Shown here in pieces: positions 7,909 through 16,976 of a stretch of 24,615 nucleotides of DNA. The DNA lies in IMG/VR virus record IMGVR_UViG_3300017917_002849, positions 1 to 24,615 of that record. One strand, given 5' to 3'. Below the pieces are notes generated by a model. The model searched no databases, was not told the DNA's origin, and worked only from the letters and a program-made list of their open reading frames with translations. Source of the DNA: a virus. The position numbers were made by a program, and so were the translations under genes. Position 1 is the stretch's first letter. Each line of letters opens with the position of its first letter.

Positions 7909-10900
7909 TTATCCAAAAGTTCCTCCATTAATGTCACTAATTATCGATTGATCATTAAGAAGCTTTTGTTTAACTTCACGAGTAATAGTATCAATATTAT
8001 TTAATACATTACTACTAATATTGTCTGCTATTAAGAAACCATATGATGTTTTTCCAGTTCTTTTTGTAAAATTTAAAATAACGTTAGTTTCATCTTTAAT
8101 TCTTGATAACAATAAAAATCTGTTATAAGTTCCATATAGTAGATTTGACTTTGCTAGTTCAGATAAAGGTGCATTTAAATTTAAAAATAACTGACCATTA
8201 GATTGATTAGAGGTAACTTCTAATATTGTATATTCTACAATAGTACCATCTGAAAGATGTAGTACTAATAAATCGTATGGTTTAGGATTAAATGCGTAAT
8301 CAACATCTCCATAAGTTTCATATAATGGGTTTTGTGACCCAGAAGTAGGGTTTGGAGAAAAGAAATAATTACTACCATAAAAACTAGATATGTTAGTTTT
8401 AAAACTAAAACCATTAGATGAAGTAGTAGCTATTACAGGACATGTATTTACAGCTGAGTATCCTGTACTTAAAGCTAAAGATCCTATTGATAAAAATCCA
8501 TTATTTCCTGTTGTTAGAGAAGCTGTAATATTATTACTACTAGCTTCTAATTTTAATCTAAATGATATTTTATCATTCTTTGTAAAATTACTATAATTTG
8601 TATTATTTAAATATCCATTATTAATAGTTAAATTTGTTGTTTTAATGGTAGTTCCTGGTTCCTCATACGTTCCACAAGACCCATAATTATCAATAGTATA
8701 AAAACTAGGATTTTCTGGGTAGATATCTCGAATAGTTCCTGGTCTAGCGCATATTAATGTTGATTGTCCTGGTCCTAAAGACCCGTATGATGTATTTCCA
8801 TCGCAATCAGTATAAGTAAATAATAGTTCTTGTGTAACTGGGTAGCTACTTGTAATTCCATATGATGTACAACTTACAGGTACATCCCCAAAAAACAATG
8901 GTTGAATATATTCTTGAATTTTAGTTGGACCATTATACATTTCTAAACTCCAAGTAGCACTATTACTAGAACTCATTTCTGTTGTTACTTGAACATTAGC
9001 ATATACTCTATATTGACCGGTTTCTTGCACAGAATAAGTTGCAGGAGTAGTTGCATTAGTCCAATAAGAAGGATTAGTTTCAATAGGTGAGTTAAATAAA
9101 TTATTTACATACCCTCCTGTTAAAGGATATCCTAATGTTGAACTACCACTTATAAAATAAGATGAACTTAAATTCTGAGCAGTAGCTAAGTAAGCTGATG
9201 GGTTTCCTTGGTTTTGAAAAGATAATTCAAAATTAACACTACATGAACCGAAATATAGGATAGGAGAATAATTATATCCACTATCAAATATTAATTTTTC
9301 ACCATCAGTAGTTTTCTGGTTTCCGTATAATTGATTATTAAATAGTGATACACTTGCTGTGTCACTTGCTATAAAAATGTTTTGAACTTCTTCCCAGTGA
9401 GTATTACGAAGATTTAATTCAGTTAAACCACCATTAATATCAACTAAGTATTTTAAAATAGCATTATTTCTCTTTGGTAAAAATCTATTTTCAACTATCT
9501 CAGAGAATAAACCTAATTTAATAACATTTTTATCTATAACAGCTGTTTTACCAAATGATATATCTCCATTTGTATAATCATTATATTTTGCACTACTTAA
9601 TCTTACACCTTCATAACGTGATAATTGGTGTGTCTTTAATGTTTCATATGAATCTTGCAATTCAGCAAAAGAACGAGATATATATCCAGCTAATCTAAGA
9701 GGACTATTAATTACATAAATAGGTTCTAATGATCTGCGGTTAGATGATTGTAAACTTCTAGAAACATTATTTAATAATACATTAAAGTCAGAATGATTAA
9801 ATACATTCAAACTACCTGATACTATGCTAGCTGTAGGGATTAAATATGGGTTAAAACTATTAGTTGCAAAATAGCTATAAACATCTACTCTACTTCCTGA
9901 TAGATTACCATCATAGTAGGCAACTCTACTTCCAGTTAATCCTTGATAAATATCGGTATACTCAGTTCCAATAGTTGGTCCTTCAATAGTACCTTCATTC
10001 ACATCTATATCAGATGTTAAAGACGGATTAGCGATAACCCATTTATTTCTTTCTAATATAGGTGAAGAAATAGTAATACCTGTTGATAAATTAGTTCTTG
10101 CAGGAACGTAATCTTTCAACATTTTAAATAACGAATTATCAAAAAACTGGATTAAGCGAATAAAGCTGTTATAATCAGTTGCTGCTATAGCATTGTTTGA
10201 TACTGATGAAGTATATGGTATTAAAGATGCACTTAAAGGAGTTAAATATTTAATACGCTCAACTTCTAATGTTGGATATGAAGTATTGTATTGAAATCTA
10301 GGATCACCAATAAAATCATCCATACTCCAAGTAGGAGCAGTAGCAGCAATAGAAGATGAAGTAAATATATCAATTTTATCTTGTGGAGAAAAAGATATGT
10401 CTACATATTGTAAATCATTAGTTCTAAATGAAGTTGATGCAGTAGGATATTCTAATACACTTACGTAAGGAGATAATACACTACCCGTTACAATACTTGC
10501 GGATACAATTCTTACTTTATCATTATTAAATTCATCTAAAGTATTAGATTTTAAATCCCCACCATATTCTTTAACTGGTAAGATACTACTTGAAATACCA
10601 AAAGTAGATACTAATGTTTGTAAACCATAAGCTGTACCTTTTGTTTTTAATAATAAAGGTAAGTTATGATAAATACGTTTATATGATTCAGCAACTAGAT
10701 CTTTACGAGGAACTGTATTTAAATAAGAACCAGTATACGTAAAATTATTATCAAAATTAGCACTACCACTATTATCTCCTAATAAAAAGTCAGTATTATT
10801 AGTATCACCATATTGGTTATATAATTTAACCCCTAAAGACTCTAAAACATAATATACTAAATCTTTAGAAATACCCTTTTCAAGATTATTATTTGCTAAG

Positions 10901-12291
10901 TTAACATCGGTAATTGCTTGTAAAAATACCCAAATATTATCAAAATAATTACCAACCATTTTAAGGAAGGTTAAATATTGTTCATTATTACTATCATCTT
11001 TTATAAAAGAAGGTACAGAAAATACTAAATTATTTTGATTTTGATCATCATAATTATTAGCGCTTGATGTAGTAAAAGTATACCATGATTCAACTAATGC
11101 TGAAGATGTTGATAATAAAGAATAAGGTAAGCTGTTATTAGCTTTAGGATATGGGGTTACTCCATATTCAATAGAAGAAGTTAAAGTTGATCCACTTTCA
11201 AAATATAAGTAATATTCAAATCCATCAAAATTAGTAATAATATTATTAATACTAGATGTAGCTAAATTATAATCTTTAATTACACTAGGGTTAGTAGATA
11301 TTAAAGTATTATATACAGCAATATTATTTTGATATTCTTCAATTTGTTTTACCTTATCATAAAAATTTTTAACTCTAGATTCAGCAGAACTAAAAAATAT
11401 AAAATTGTTAAAATTAGTATAATCTGTATTAATATCAATACTTTGTGAAGTAATTAAACTTAAAAGTTGTTGATATGAAGAAGTAGATAAATTTTGTACA
11501 CTACTAATTAAGTTGTTATAAGTTTGATAAGAAGTAGCTACATTGTTTTGATTTGGTATTTCAATGCCAAAATTAGGACCTCTAAGTGTTGGTGGAGGTG
11601 GTGGAACAACTAATCTATCTAAATTAATATCAAATATGTATGGATTAACTTTTTCTTTTACTACCCATAAAGATGACTTTTCAGAAATATTATCAGGTAA
11701 AGGTTCATATAATTTAAATAATATTTCATAACCACTTTCAAGTTTATTTAAAGCAGTATTGACCGCTATTACTTGAATACTATTACCAAAATTAATAATA
11801 TAATCAACAAAATAAGAAGCACTTGTATATGAATTTATAATATCTAATGATCCACTCTCAATTTGTTCATTAGTTAAAACAGTGGATCCTACTCTTATTT
11901 CTGTCCTATCTGCTGATATTTCTTTTAAAAATAATCCTTGTTGATCTGGATTAGAGATAGTTTTGTTAAAAAAATTATATTGAACTCTAAATTCACCTGA
12001 CGAATATCCTAGATTTTGAAGATCTTTAATAGGGTCAATTTCAATAATAGGTAAAGATCCATTAGTAGGATTGATATATGATGTAGTAGGTAACTTAAAG
12101 TCTCTATAACTATAATTAATATTTAAAAGATTCCCACCAGCATCATATGCGAAATATTCAATATAATCATTTTGTTGGCCAAAATCTTCATTAATTATAA
12201 ATGAAGATAACAACCTAATATCCTCATCATTATAACGAGAAACTTCTTGAGTATTTAAAATTTCACCTACTATTTTAATATTGTCCGCCAT
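7909..12291 (-). CDS. Giant tail/baseplate protein, 1460 residues
   Basis: This is the largest gene here. Residues 1-230 are a beta-rich N-terminal region ending at a PPPPP linker near 234. A helical section follows (to about 460). At roughly 530-575 comes a well-conserved-looking block, ESYKRIYHNLPLLLKTKGTA and YGLQTLVSTFGI, which resembles the helical core of phage tail proteins that join the fibre to the baseplate. The rest is a long beta-rich, Asn/Ser/Tyr-rich region with many SGS and SSS turns. Position next to gp6- and gp25-like genes and its size suggest a T4 gp7-like wedge protein or a large proximal fibre/baseplate connector; I cannot tell which. Its ATG overlaps the previous stop as TAATG. 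Confidence 0.75.
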   Translation of the reverse strand: MADNIKIVGEILNTQEVSRYNDEDIRLLSSFIINEDFGQQNDYIEYFAYDAGGNLLNINYSYRDFKLPTTSYINPTNGSLPIIEIDPIKDLQNLGYSSGEFRVQYNFFNKTISNPDQQGLFLKEISADRTEIRVGSTVLTNEQIESGSLDIINSYTSASYFVDYIINFGNSIQVIAVNTALNKLESGYEILFKLYEPLPDNISEKSSLWVVKEKVNPYIFDINLDRLVVPPPPPTLRGPNFGIEIPNQNNVATSYQTYNNLISSVQNLSTSSYQQLLSLITSQSIDINTDYTNFNNFIFFSSAESRVKNFYDKVKQIEEYQNNIAVYNTLISTNPSVIKDYNLATSSINNIITNFDGFEYYLYFESGSTLTSSIEYGVTPYPKANNSLPYSLLSTSSALVESWYTFTTSSANNYDDQNQNNLVFSVPSFIKDDSNNEQYLTFLKMVGNYFDNIWVFLQAITDVNLANNNLEKGISKDLVYYVLESLGVKLYNQYGDTNNTDFLLGDNSGSANFDNNFTYTGSYLNTVPRKDLVAESYKRIYHNLPLLLKTKGTAYGLQTLVSTFGISSSILPVKEYGGDLKSNTLDEFNNDKVRIVSASIVTGSVLSPYVSVLEYPTASTSFRTNDLQYVDISFSPQDKIDIFTSSSIAATAPTWSMDDFIGDPRFQYNTSYPTLEVERIKYLTPLSASLIPYTSSVSNNAIAATDYNSFIRLIQFFDNSLFKMLKDYVPARTNLSTGITISSPILERNKWVIANPSLTSDIDVNEGTIEGPTIGTEYTDIYQGLTGSRVAYYDGNLSGSRVDVYSYFATNSFNPYLIPTASIVSGSLNVFNHSDFNVLLNNVSRSLQSSNRRSLEPIYVINSPLRLAGYISRSFAELQDSYETLKTHQLSRYEGVRLSSAKYNDYTNGDISFGKTAVIDKNVIKLGLFSEIVENRFLPKRNNAILKYLVDINGGLTELNLRNTHWEEVQNIFIASDTASVSLFNNQLYGNQKTTDGEKLIFDSGYNYSPILYFGSCSVNFELSFQNQGNPSAYLATAQNLSSSYFISGSSTLGYPLTGGYVNNLFNSPIETNPSYWTNATTPATYSVQETGQYRVYANVQVTTEMSSSNSATWSLEMYNGPTKIQEYIQPLFFGDVPVSCTSYGITSSYPVTQELLFTYTDCDGNTSYGSLGPGQSTLICARPGTIRDIYPENPSFYTIDNYGSCGTYEEPGTTIKTTNLTINNGYLNNTNYSNFTKNDKISFRLKLEASSNNITASLTTGNNGFLSIGSLALSTGYSAVNTCPVIATTSSNGFSFKTNISSFYGSNYFFSPNPTSGSQNPLYETYGDVDYAFNPKPYDLLVLHLSDGTIVEYTILEVTSNQSNGQLFLNLNAPLSELAKSNLLYGTYNRFLLLSRIKDETNVILNFTKRTGKTSYGFLIADNISSNVLNNIDTITREVKQKLLNDQSIISDINGGTFG

Positions 12292-12626
12292 TATTTTTTA
12301 GTCAATTCGTTTATTGTTGTTTGAGCATCTAATACTTGTTGTCTTAATGATGTAATTTCATCTAATAATGCTTGTACATCATCTTGACTTATACTAATAC
12401 CTAAATAATCAGCTTCTCTTTGTAAAATATATTGATGTGAATTAGTATCTCCTTCTTTTGGAATTTGATAAAATAATTCTTCATATAATTGAAAAAAATC
12501 ATCAATAGTAAAAGAGGGTTGGTCTTCTCCAGCCCCTTGATTTATCAACTGGCTGAATTGAGTATTGATTACTCTACCATATTGGTCTTTATTAAATACA
12601 GTTTTTTGTACTGGTATTTGCGACAT
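12291..12626 (-). CDS. Small helical protein of the tail operon
   Basis: The 111-residue product has no recognisable family. The N-terminal half includes FTIDDFFQLYEELFYQIP, probably helical. The C-terminal ~30 residues (VQALLDEITSLRQQVLDAQT) form a clear coiled coil. It overlaps both neighbours by a single base (TAATG at each end), so it is translationally coupled to the DNRLRE-like and giant tail genes. An assembly partner, trimerising plug or minor tail component is the likely role, by context only. Confidence 0.65.
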   Translation of the reverse strand: MSQIPVQKTVFNKDQYGRVINTQFSQLINQGAGEDQPSFTIDDFFQLYEELFYQIPKEGDTNSHQYILQREADYLGISISQDDVQALLDEITSLRQQVLDAQTTINELTKK

Positions 12627-13723
12627 TATCTTATAACTTTAAAAATATAATCTTTATCTAATATTACTGTTTCTCCATTTGAAAGAACAGACTTTATTAA
12701 AAATTTATAGTAACGTTCTGGTTCTAGTCCATTCATATAAACTTTAAAGAAGTTGCCTGTTGAATTACAGCTAATTTTAGTTCCGATAGTATCGAAATCT
12801 ACGACCATTTCTTCAGTATCCAAATCTTTTATTGCCCAATATGATGTAGAAGGTAAACATTTTGTTGGTGAAAAACTTAATGTAGTTCTAAATACTACTG
12901 GTGGGAATAAATCTCTAACTGCTATTCTAAATATTTGAATAGAATCTTGTTGATATTCTGACTTATTATTATTTATTACAGCTTCAAAATAACTAGAGGT
13001 AACTACATTTAAAGAACCTGTGCTAAATGAACTATCATCCCATTTAATTTCTAAACATGGAGGATAAATTGTATGTGTATTGCTTGAAAAATACTTTAAT
13101 TCATATTTAGAACCTGTTCCAAATTCTTCGGTATAAGTATTTTTAATTATAAAACCATTATTATTAATAGAACTATTATACCATGCATTCACAGTATTAG
13201 TTACATCAAAATTTAAATCTTTATTATAGTCAGAATCAAAATATACTGAAGAACTATATAAACTAGATGTGTACCAGTTTCCTCCTCCAGGATTTCCTGA
13301 TGGGTTATAAGAACCCATTGTTCCTGGGGAGTAACTGCTTGTTTGCCAAGGATTAATGTTTAATTCAGATCTATATTCCCAACTTACTCCATCTGTAGTT
13401 ATAGGTACATTTCCTAATCTACCTGTACCCTGGTTCCAATCAGCCGAAATAGGATGGCAACTTAAAGTAACACTTAAAGGTAGTTCAGATGCTTGAGCTA
13501 AAAATAATTTTAAACTAGCACTAATACTGCTAGTTCCAGCTAAAGCTATAGTTGAAGAAATTTCAGAAGATGGAAATTTAATTAATATACGTGAAGTTTC
13601 ATTAGTACTATTGATAGATTCAAATGTACTTACTTCTAATATTTCATCAATACCCGTATTTAATGTTGGGTAAAATGAATATATTGTAGCGCTTTTTTCA
13701 GGAAATATTTTATAAACAGCCAT
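12626..13723 (-). CDS. DNRLRE-like beta-sandwich tail protein
   Basis: The 365-residue product opens with MAVYKIFPEKSATIYSFYPT, then a strand-rich region containing the features of DNRLRE/disaggregatase-like domains: SRILIKFP, regularly spaced strands, a conserved tryptophan in SADWNQGTGR near 112-120, another in VNAWYNSS, and NGFIIKN near 190. Such domains are found in secreted and structural proteins of Bacteroidota and bind carbohydrate or act as stalks. Residues ~235-365 look like a second, fibronectin-like beta domain. No signal peptide, consistent with a virion protein. A TATAAATAT box (plus-strand reading) lies 17 bases upstream of the ATG, so this gene probably starts a transcript that continues into the giant tail gene. 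Confidence 0.68.
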   Translation of the reverse strand: MAVYKIFPEKSATIYSFYPTLNTGIDEILEVSTFESINSTNETSRILIKFPSSEISSTIALAGTSSISASLKLFLAQASELPLSVTLSCHPISADWNQGTGRLGNVPITTDGVSWEYRSELNINPWQTSSYSPGTMGSYNPSGNPGGGNWYTSSLYSSSVYFDSDYNKDLNFDVTNTVNAWYNSSINNNGFIIKNTYTEEFGTGSKYELKYFSSNTHTIYPPCLEIKWDDSSFSTGSLNVVTSSYFEAVINNNKSEYQQDSIQIFRIAVRDLFPPVVFRTTLSFSPTKCLPSTSYWAIKDLDTEEMVVDFDTIGTKISCNSTGNFFKVYMNGLEPERYYKFLIKSVLSNGETVILDKDYIFKVIR

Positions 13724-13740
13724 AGTTAGTAATTACTACA

Positions 13741-13749
13741 TATAAATAT
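13741..13749 (-). promoter_or_regulatory. TATAAATAT box before the 12626-13723 gene
   Basis: The coding-strand box ATATTTATA is 17 bases upstream of the ATG, in the 44-base gap between the endolysin-type gene and the DNRLRE-like gene. Confidence 0.45.
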
Positions 13750-13767
13750 GGTAACTACTAATCTATT

Positions 13768-14367
13768 TTATGCTAATAAATGGTAATATTCTTTAAAATG
13801 CTTAATACGATCAGCTAAACCAATTGTACCCCCATTAACACGTTTTGTAACTTGTGTAACAACAGCATCAGTAGCACCACCGTCTGCTAATTTATGTAAT
13901 CCATTTTTATTAAAGAACCATGCAGCTGATGCTAATGGGTACTTAGTAGCAACTAAATCAGGATTAGCAACAACATCTTCACCAATAGATTTAGCAAAAG
14001 CTGTGTAATTAGATTTACCTGTTAATTGAATATATCCGCGACCACGGAATTTAAATCCTTCACCACTAGCCTCATCACCATTACCCATACGAGATGCATA
14101 AACACGATTAGCAATCTTTTCAGGTTTACGTTGATATGATTCAGCTAAAGCTTGTGTTGGAAAATACTTTTTAAATATTCCTAACAAACCTTTTGCTGAG
14201 TAATTTAGATTTTCTTGTGTTAAACGGAACCCACCAGATTCATGTCCACATTGTGCTAAGAAATGGGCTAAACGTAATGGAGTATTAATTTCAAACTTAG
14301 TTTGAATTTCTGGGATTTGTTTAATAACTGAATCAGGAACATGTCCTTTTAATTTTTCTAAATTCAT
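13768..14367 (-). CDS. GH19 chitinase-like endolysin (peptidoglycan hydrolase)
   Basis: The 199-residue protein is a compact single-domain GH19 enzyme. LAHFLAQCGHESGGF at 33-47 contains the catalytic general-acid Glu (E43). The second conserved acidic residue is probably the Glu in LTQENLNYS (E52). FKFRGRGYIQLTGKSNY at about 105-121 is the family's best-conserved substrate-groove block. The length matches phage GH19 endolysins, and there is no cell-wall-binding domain, signal peptide or membrane segment. In phages this family cleaves the peptidoglycan glycan backbone. It sits between the gp6-like and DNRLRE-like genes with its own upstream box, so it could be the cytoplasmic lysis enzyme or a tail-associated lysin. 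The gp5-like spike here seems to lack a lysozyme domain, which makes the second option real. No holin or spanin is obvious beside it. Confidence 0.9.
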   Translation of the reverse strand: MNLEKLKGHVPDSVIKQIPEIQTKFEINTPLRLAHFLAQCGHESGGFRLTQENLNYSAKGLLGIFKKYFPTQALAESYQRKPEKIANRVYASRMGNGDEASGEGFKFRGRGYIQLTGKSNYTAFAKSIGEDVVANPDLVATKYPLASAAWFFNKNGLHKLADGGATDAVVTQVTKRVNGGTIGLADRIKHFKEYYHLLA

Positions 14368-14381
14368 ACTTTATTGTTTAT

Positions 14382-14390
14382 TATAAATAT
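14382..14390 (-). promoter_or_regulatory. TATAAATAT box before the GH19 gene
   Basis: The box is 14 bases upstream of the endolysin-type start and overlaps the end of the gp6-like gene. It suggests that the hydrolase has its own promoter. Confidence 0.45.
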
Positions 14391-16219
14391 TATTGAACAA
14401 CTACTCTACCTTGAATATCTGTGTCAGGAAATCTAATTTCAAATATAGCTGGGTCTAAGGATGGATATATATTACCATTTCTAGTAGCACCAGCAATATC
14501 ATATCCATAAGGTGAATAATTTCCTCCTTGTTTATTTATAACTTCTAATTTAACTACAGATTGGACTCCTCTAACTTGAAGTAATTTAGATGTTATATCG
14601 GATAAAATAATAGGCTGGTTTATTTGCCATTTATCTATATTAAAATGATCCTTCAAAACATTTATACAATTTGTTAATACATCTTTATTACTATATCCAC
14701 TTAATATAATAATATCAAAATTAATACCTATATTAATATAAAATGCATCTCTAATGTTAATAGCATCAGTAACCATTCTATATTGATTCATGTAGGTTAC
14801 TAAATTATTTTTTAAAGCAGAAGAAGCTTGTGTTAATTGTTTGTTACTATTATAAGATAAAATATATAAATCTAAAGCTAAAGAATTATTTTGAGGAATT
14901 ATAGCAGTAGTTTGTTGAGGATTAGTATTTAAATCTTGAGAAATATAAGCCTTTGCTACAGTACCGTAATCAGAAGGCATTGACATTGCTCTTACAATAT
15001 AGTCATCTTTAGTTACTGCTCTTAATTGTGTTGAATAAGCATATAAAGCATTTTGACGAATTTCATCAACTGTATCTCCATTTCTACCACCTGAAGCTGG
15101 TATAGGGTTAGTTGATACTATACTATTAGAAGCAGAAGCTGCTAAATTAATATTAGGAGGAGTACCATTTTTAAAATTAATTCCTATTGTATCTATAGTA
15201 GTTAAATCATTAGCAGGTACATTAGATGTAATTCCACCTCCTACTATGTATTTTATATTTAAACTACCAGAAGGAACTAAACCATACTCTTTAGTAAAAA
15301 ATACAGAAGCTTCATTATAATTATTAGTCAAATCAGAAATACCAGGTATTAACCCCGCTTGTATAGAACCTGCTGTAGGAATAATTTGTTCGTCTGTTTT
15401 ATTCTGAGATAAACCCGCTCCAAATTCTATTTGTAGAGTATTATCTGATAATATTCTAGAAGTAAAACGTCTAGGAACTTTTTGTAACTGTAATAAATAA
15501 GGTACTTGGTCTGTATTATAGGAAGGATTTGCAACTTTTTCAAATATAGAAGTTTGAGCTAAATAAGGAACTTCATACCATATACTTCCATCACTCCCTG
15601 TTACATTTAATATTTGAAGAATATTAGTATCAACTATATTAGATGTAGTAAATTTTTGATTTGCCCCTACATTAACAATAGTTTCTTTTATTTCAGCTGA
15701 AATAGCAGGAACCGATTTTTTAAATAAATAAAAATCATTATTTACAAATGTAATTTCTGTACTACCTGTATCTGTAAAATCTACAATTTGTGTTGTTAAA
15801 AATTTAGTACCAGTACTTGTAGAAGTTATGACAGTATTTTCAGGTACTACTAAACCATAAGTATTATAGTCAGGAGAAGTAATACTACTACTAATAATAG
15901 AAGGAATTAATTGATAAATATCAACAATAGTATTTGAGGCGTAAGACGCTTTTGGTCTATAACCCATTACGTAAGACATAGCATACAAATTTTCTTTTTC
16001 TTTTGCATATAAAAGAAAATTTTCTTGTACTTGAGTATCTAAATAAAATGACATTACATCCCCAACGTAAGACGCCATTTCTATAAATAAATTTCCAGGA
16101 GTTGCTTCTGAGAAATCATTATAGGTAGTTGGGAAATAGGTTTTAGCATATTGTTGCAAAGCCGCCTTAAAACTACTAAAATCTTTATTTAGATATGATA
16201 TATTCTGTCCTTCAGTCAT
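14390..16219 (-). CDS. Baseplate wedge protein, T4 gp6-like (baseplate J family)
   Basis: The 609-residue product matches T4 gp6 in length (about 660) and layout. The N-terminal region has SYLNKDFSSFKAALQQYAKT, then FSEATPGNLFIEMASYVGDV, a signature of this family. The central region is a long beta domain. The C-terminal third carries the baseplate-J core with the loop GRNGDTVDEIRQNALYAYST and TKDDYIVRAMSMPSDYGTVA. gp6 dimers link the wedges into a ring around the hub in contractile-tailed phages. It directly follows the gp25-like gene, as in other T4-like genomes. Confidence 0.92.
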   Translation of the reverse strand: MTEGQNISYLNKDFSSFKAALQQYAKTYFPTTYNDFSEATPGNLFIEMASYVGDVMSFYLDTQVQENFLLYAKEKENLYAMSYVMGYRPKASYASNTIVDIYQLIPSIISSSITSPDYNTYGLVVPENTVITSTSTGTKFLTTQIVDFTDTGSTEITFVNNDFYLFKKSVPAISAEIKETIVNVGANQKFTTSNIVDTNILQILNVTGSDGSIWYEVPYLAQTSIFEKVANPSYNTDQVPYLLQLQKVPRRFTSRILSDNTLQIEFGAGLSQNKTDEQIIPTAGSIQAGLIPGISDLTNNYNEASVFFTKEYGLVPSGSLNIKYIVGGGITSNVPANDLTTIDTIGINFKNGTPPNINLAASASNSIVSTNPIPASGGRNGDTVDEIRQNALYAYSTQLRAVTKDDYIVRAMSMPSDYGTVAKAYISQDLNTNPQQTTAIIPQNNSLALDLYILSYNSNKQLTQASSALKNNLVTYMNQYRMVTDAINIRDAFYINIGINFDIIILSGYSNKDVLTNCINVLKDHFNIDKWQINQPIILSDITSKLLQVRGVQSVVKLEVINKQGGNYSPYGYDIAGATRNGNIYPSLDPAIFEIRFPDTDIQGRVVVQ

Positions 16220-16221
16220 TA

Positions 16222-16632
16222 TTAATTAAATTGTACTGTTATTTGATCTGGGGTTGATGATATATTTAAAATATAACTAATAGTTAGATTAATAGTATTA
16301 AAATCATAATCTGGTATTACATCTATATTAGCTACTGTTATTTCAGGAATAAAAACTGATATACTTTCTATTAAACTATCTTTTAAATCATTAATATTAT
16401 TATCTGTAATTCCTTCAAAAATAAATCTTTTTAAACCACAACCAAAAGTAGGATTCATTACTCGTTCACCTATGTCAGTTAATAATAAATTAAGTAAATT
16501 AGATTTAATTTGGTCTTTAGTAGTATATGTACTTTTAAAAACACCAGGAGCATTAAAAGGCAAAGCTACCCCAATAGCAATATTTTTCTGTAAATCTAAC
16601 GGATTTACTCGTATTGTTTGAGGTATTGGCAT
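16222..16632 (-). CDS. Baseplate wedge protein, T4 gp25-like
   Basis: The 136-residue product is the same size as T4 gp25 (132). It has the family hallmark LLLTDIGERVMNPTFGCGLK at about 48-67, a helix ending in the conserved ERVMNPxFGCGL turn. In contractile systems gp25 and its relatives join the wedge to the first sheath ring and start sheath assembly. The start is two bases after the neighbouring stop, and the gp6-like gene follows two bases later, so the two wedge proteins are co-translated. Confidence 0.93.
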   Translation of the reverse strand: MPIPQTIRVNPLDLQKNIAIGVALPFNAPGVFKSTYTTKDQIKSNLLNLLLTDIGERVMNPTFGCGLKRFIFEGITDNNINDLKDSLIESISVFIPEITVANIDVIPDYDFNTINLTISYILNISSTPDQITVQFN

Positions 16633-16633
16633 A

Positions 16634-16963
16634 TTATCCTAAATTTCTTAATCCTGATAAATCTTGAGCGGTCATATTAGCGCCAGCATCAGCAATAAAA
16701 GCAGCAAATGGATTATCAGCTTTTGGATCCACTTTTAATTGAGATTGAGCTTGAGGTACATCATACCCAAACATAGCTCCCATTTTACTACGTAAAGCAG
16801 CTTTAGTGTCAGCTCCTACTGGTACGTCGTTGCTAGTAAAGCTAACTGTTTTACTTTCAGTTAATTCTTGTTTCTTTTGTTCTAACAACAAAACACCGAT
16901 TTCTTCGCGAACTGCTTCGCGAACCGCTTCCTTAATTAATTGTTTAAATAATTTTGCGTTCAT
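16634..16963 (-). CDS. Small protein with N-terminal amphipathic helix
   Basis: The 109-residue product begins MNAKLFKQLIKEAVREAVRE, an amphipathic helix continuing to a Leu-rich segment, then a low-complexity middle and a C-terminus rich in Ala, Asp and Asn. No known family. The KxAVRExxR-type pattern is also seen, less strongly, in the protein at 21287-21799 and in small internal proteins of many T4-like phages. An exact TATAAATAT (plus-strand reading) lies three bases before the ATG. Lying between the hub-type genes and gp25, it may be an assembly factor or minor baseplate component. Confidence 0.6.
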   Translation of the reverse strand: MNAKLFKQLIKEAVREAVREEIGVLLLEQKKQELTESKTVSFTSNDVPVGADTKAALRSKMGAMFGYDVPQAQSQLKVDPKADNPFAAFIADAGANMTAQDLSGLRNLG

Positions 16964-16966
16964 AGT

Positions 16967-16975
16967 TATAAATAT
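16967..16975 (-). promoter_or_regulatory. TATAAATAT box before the 16634-16963 gene
   Basis: The box lies three bases before the ATG. If it is a promoter, the start point would fall at or inside the start codon, so a leaderless or translational role is possible. Confidence 0.35.
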
Positions 16976-16976
16976 T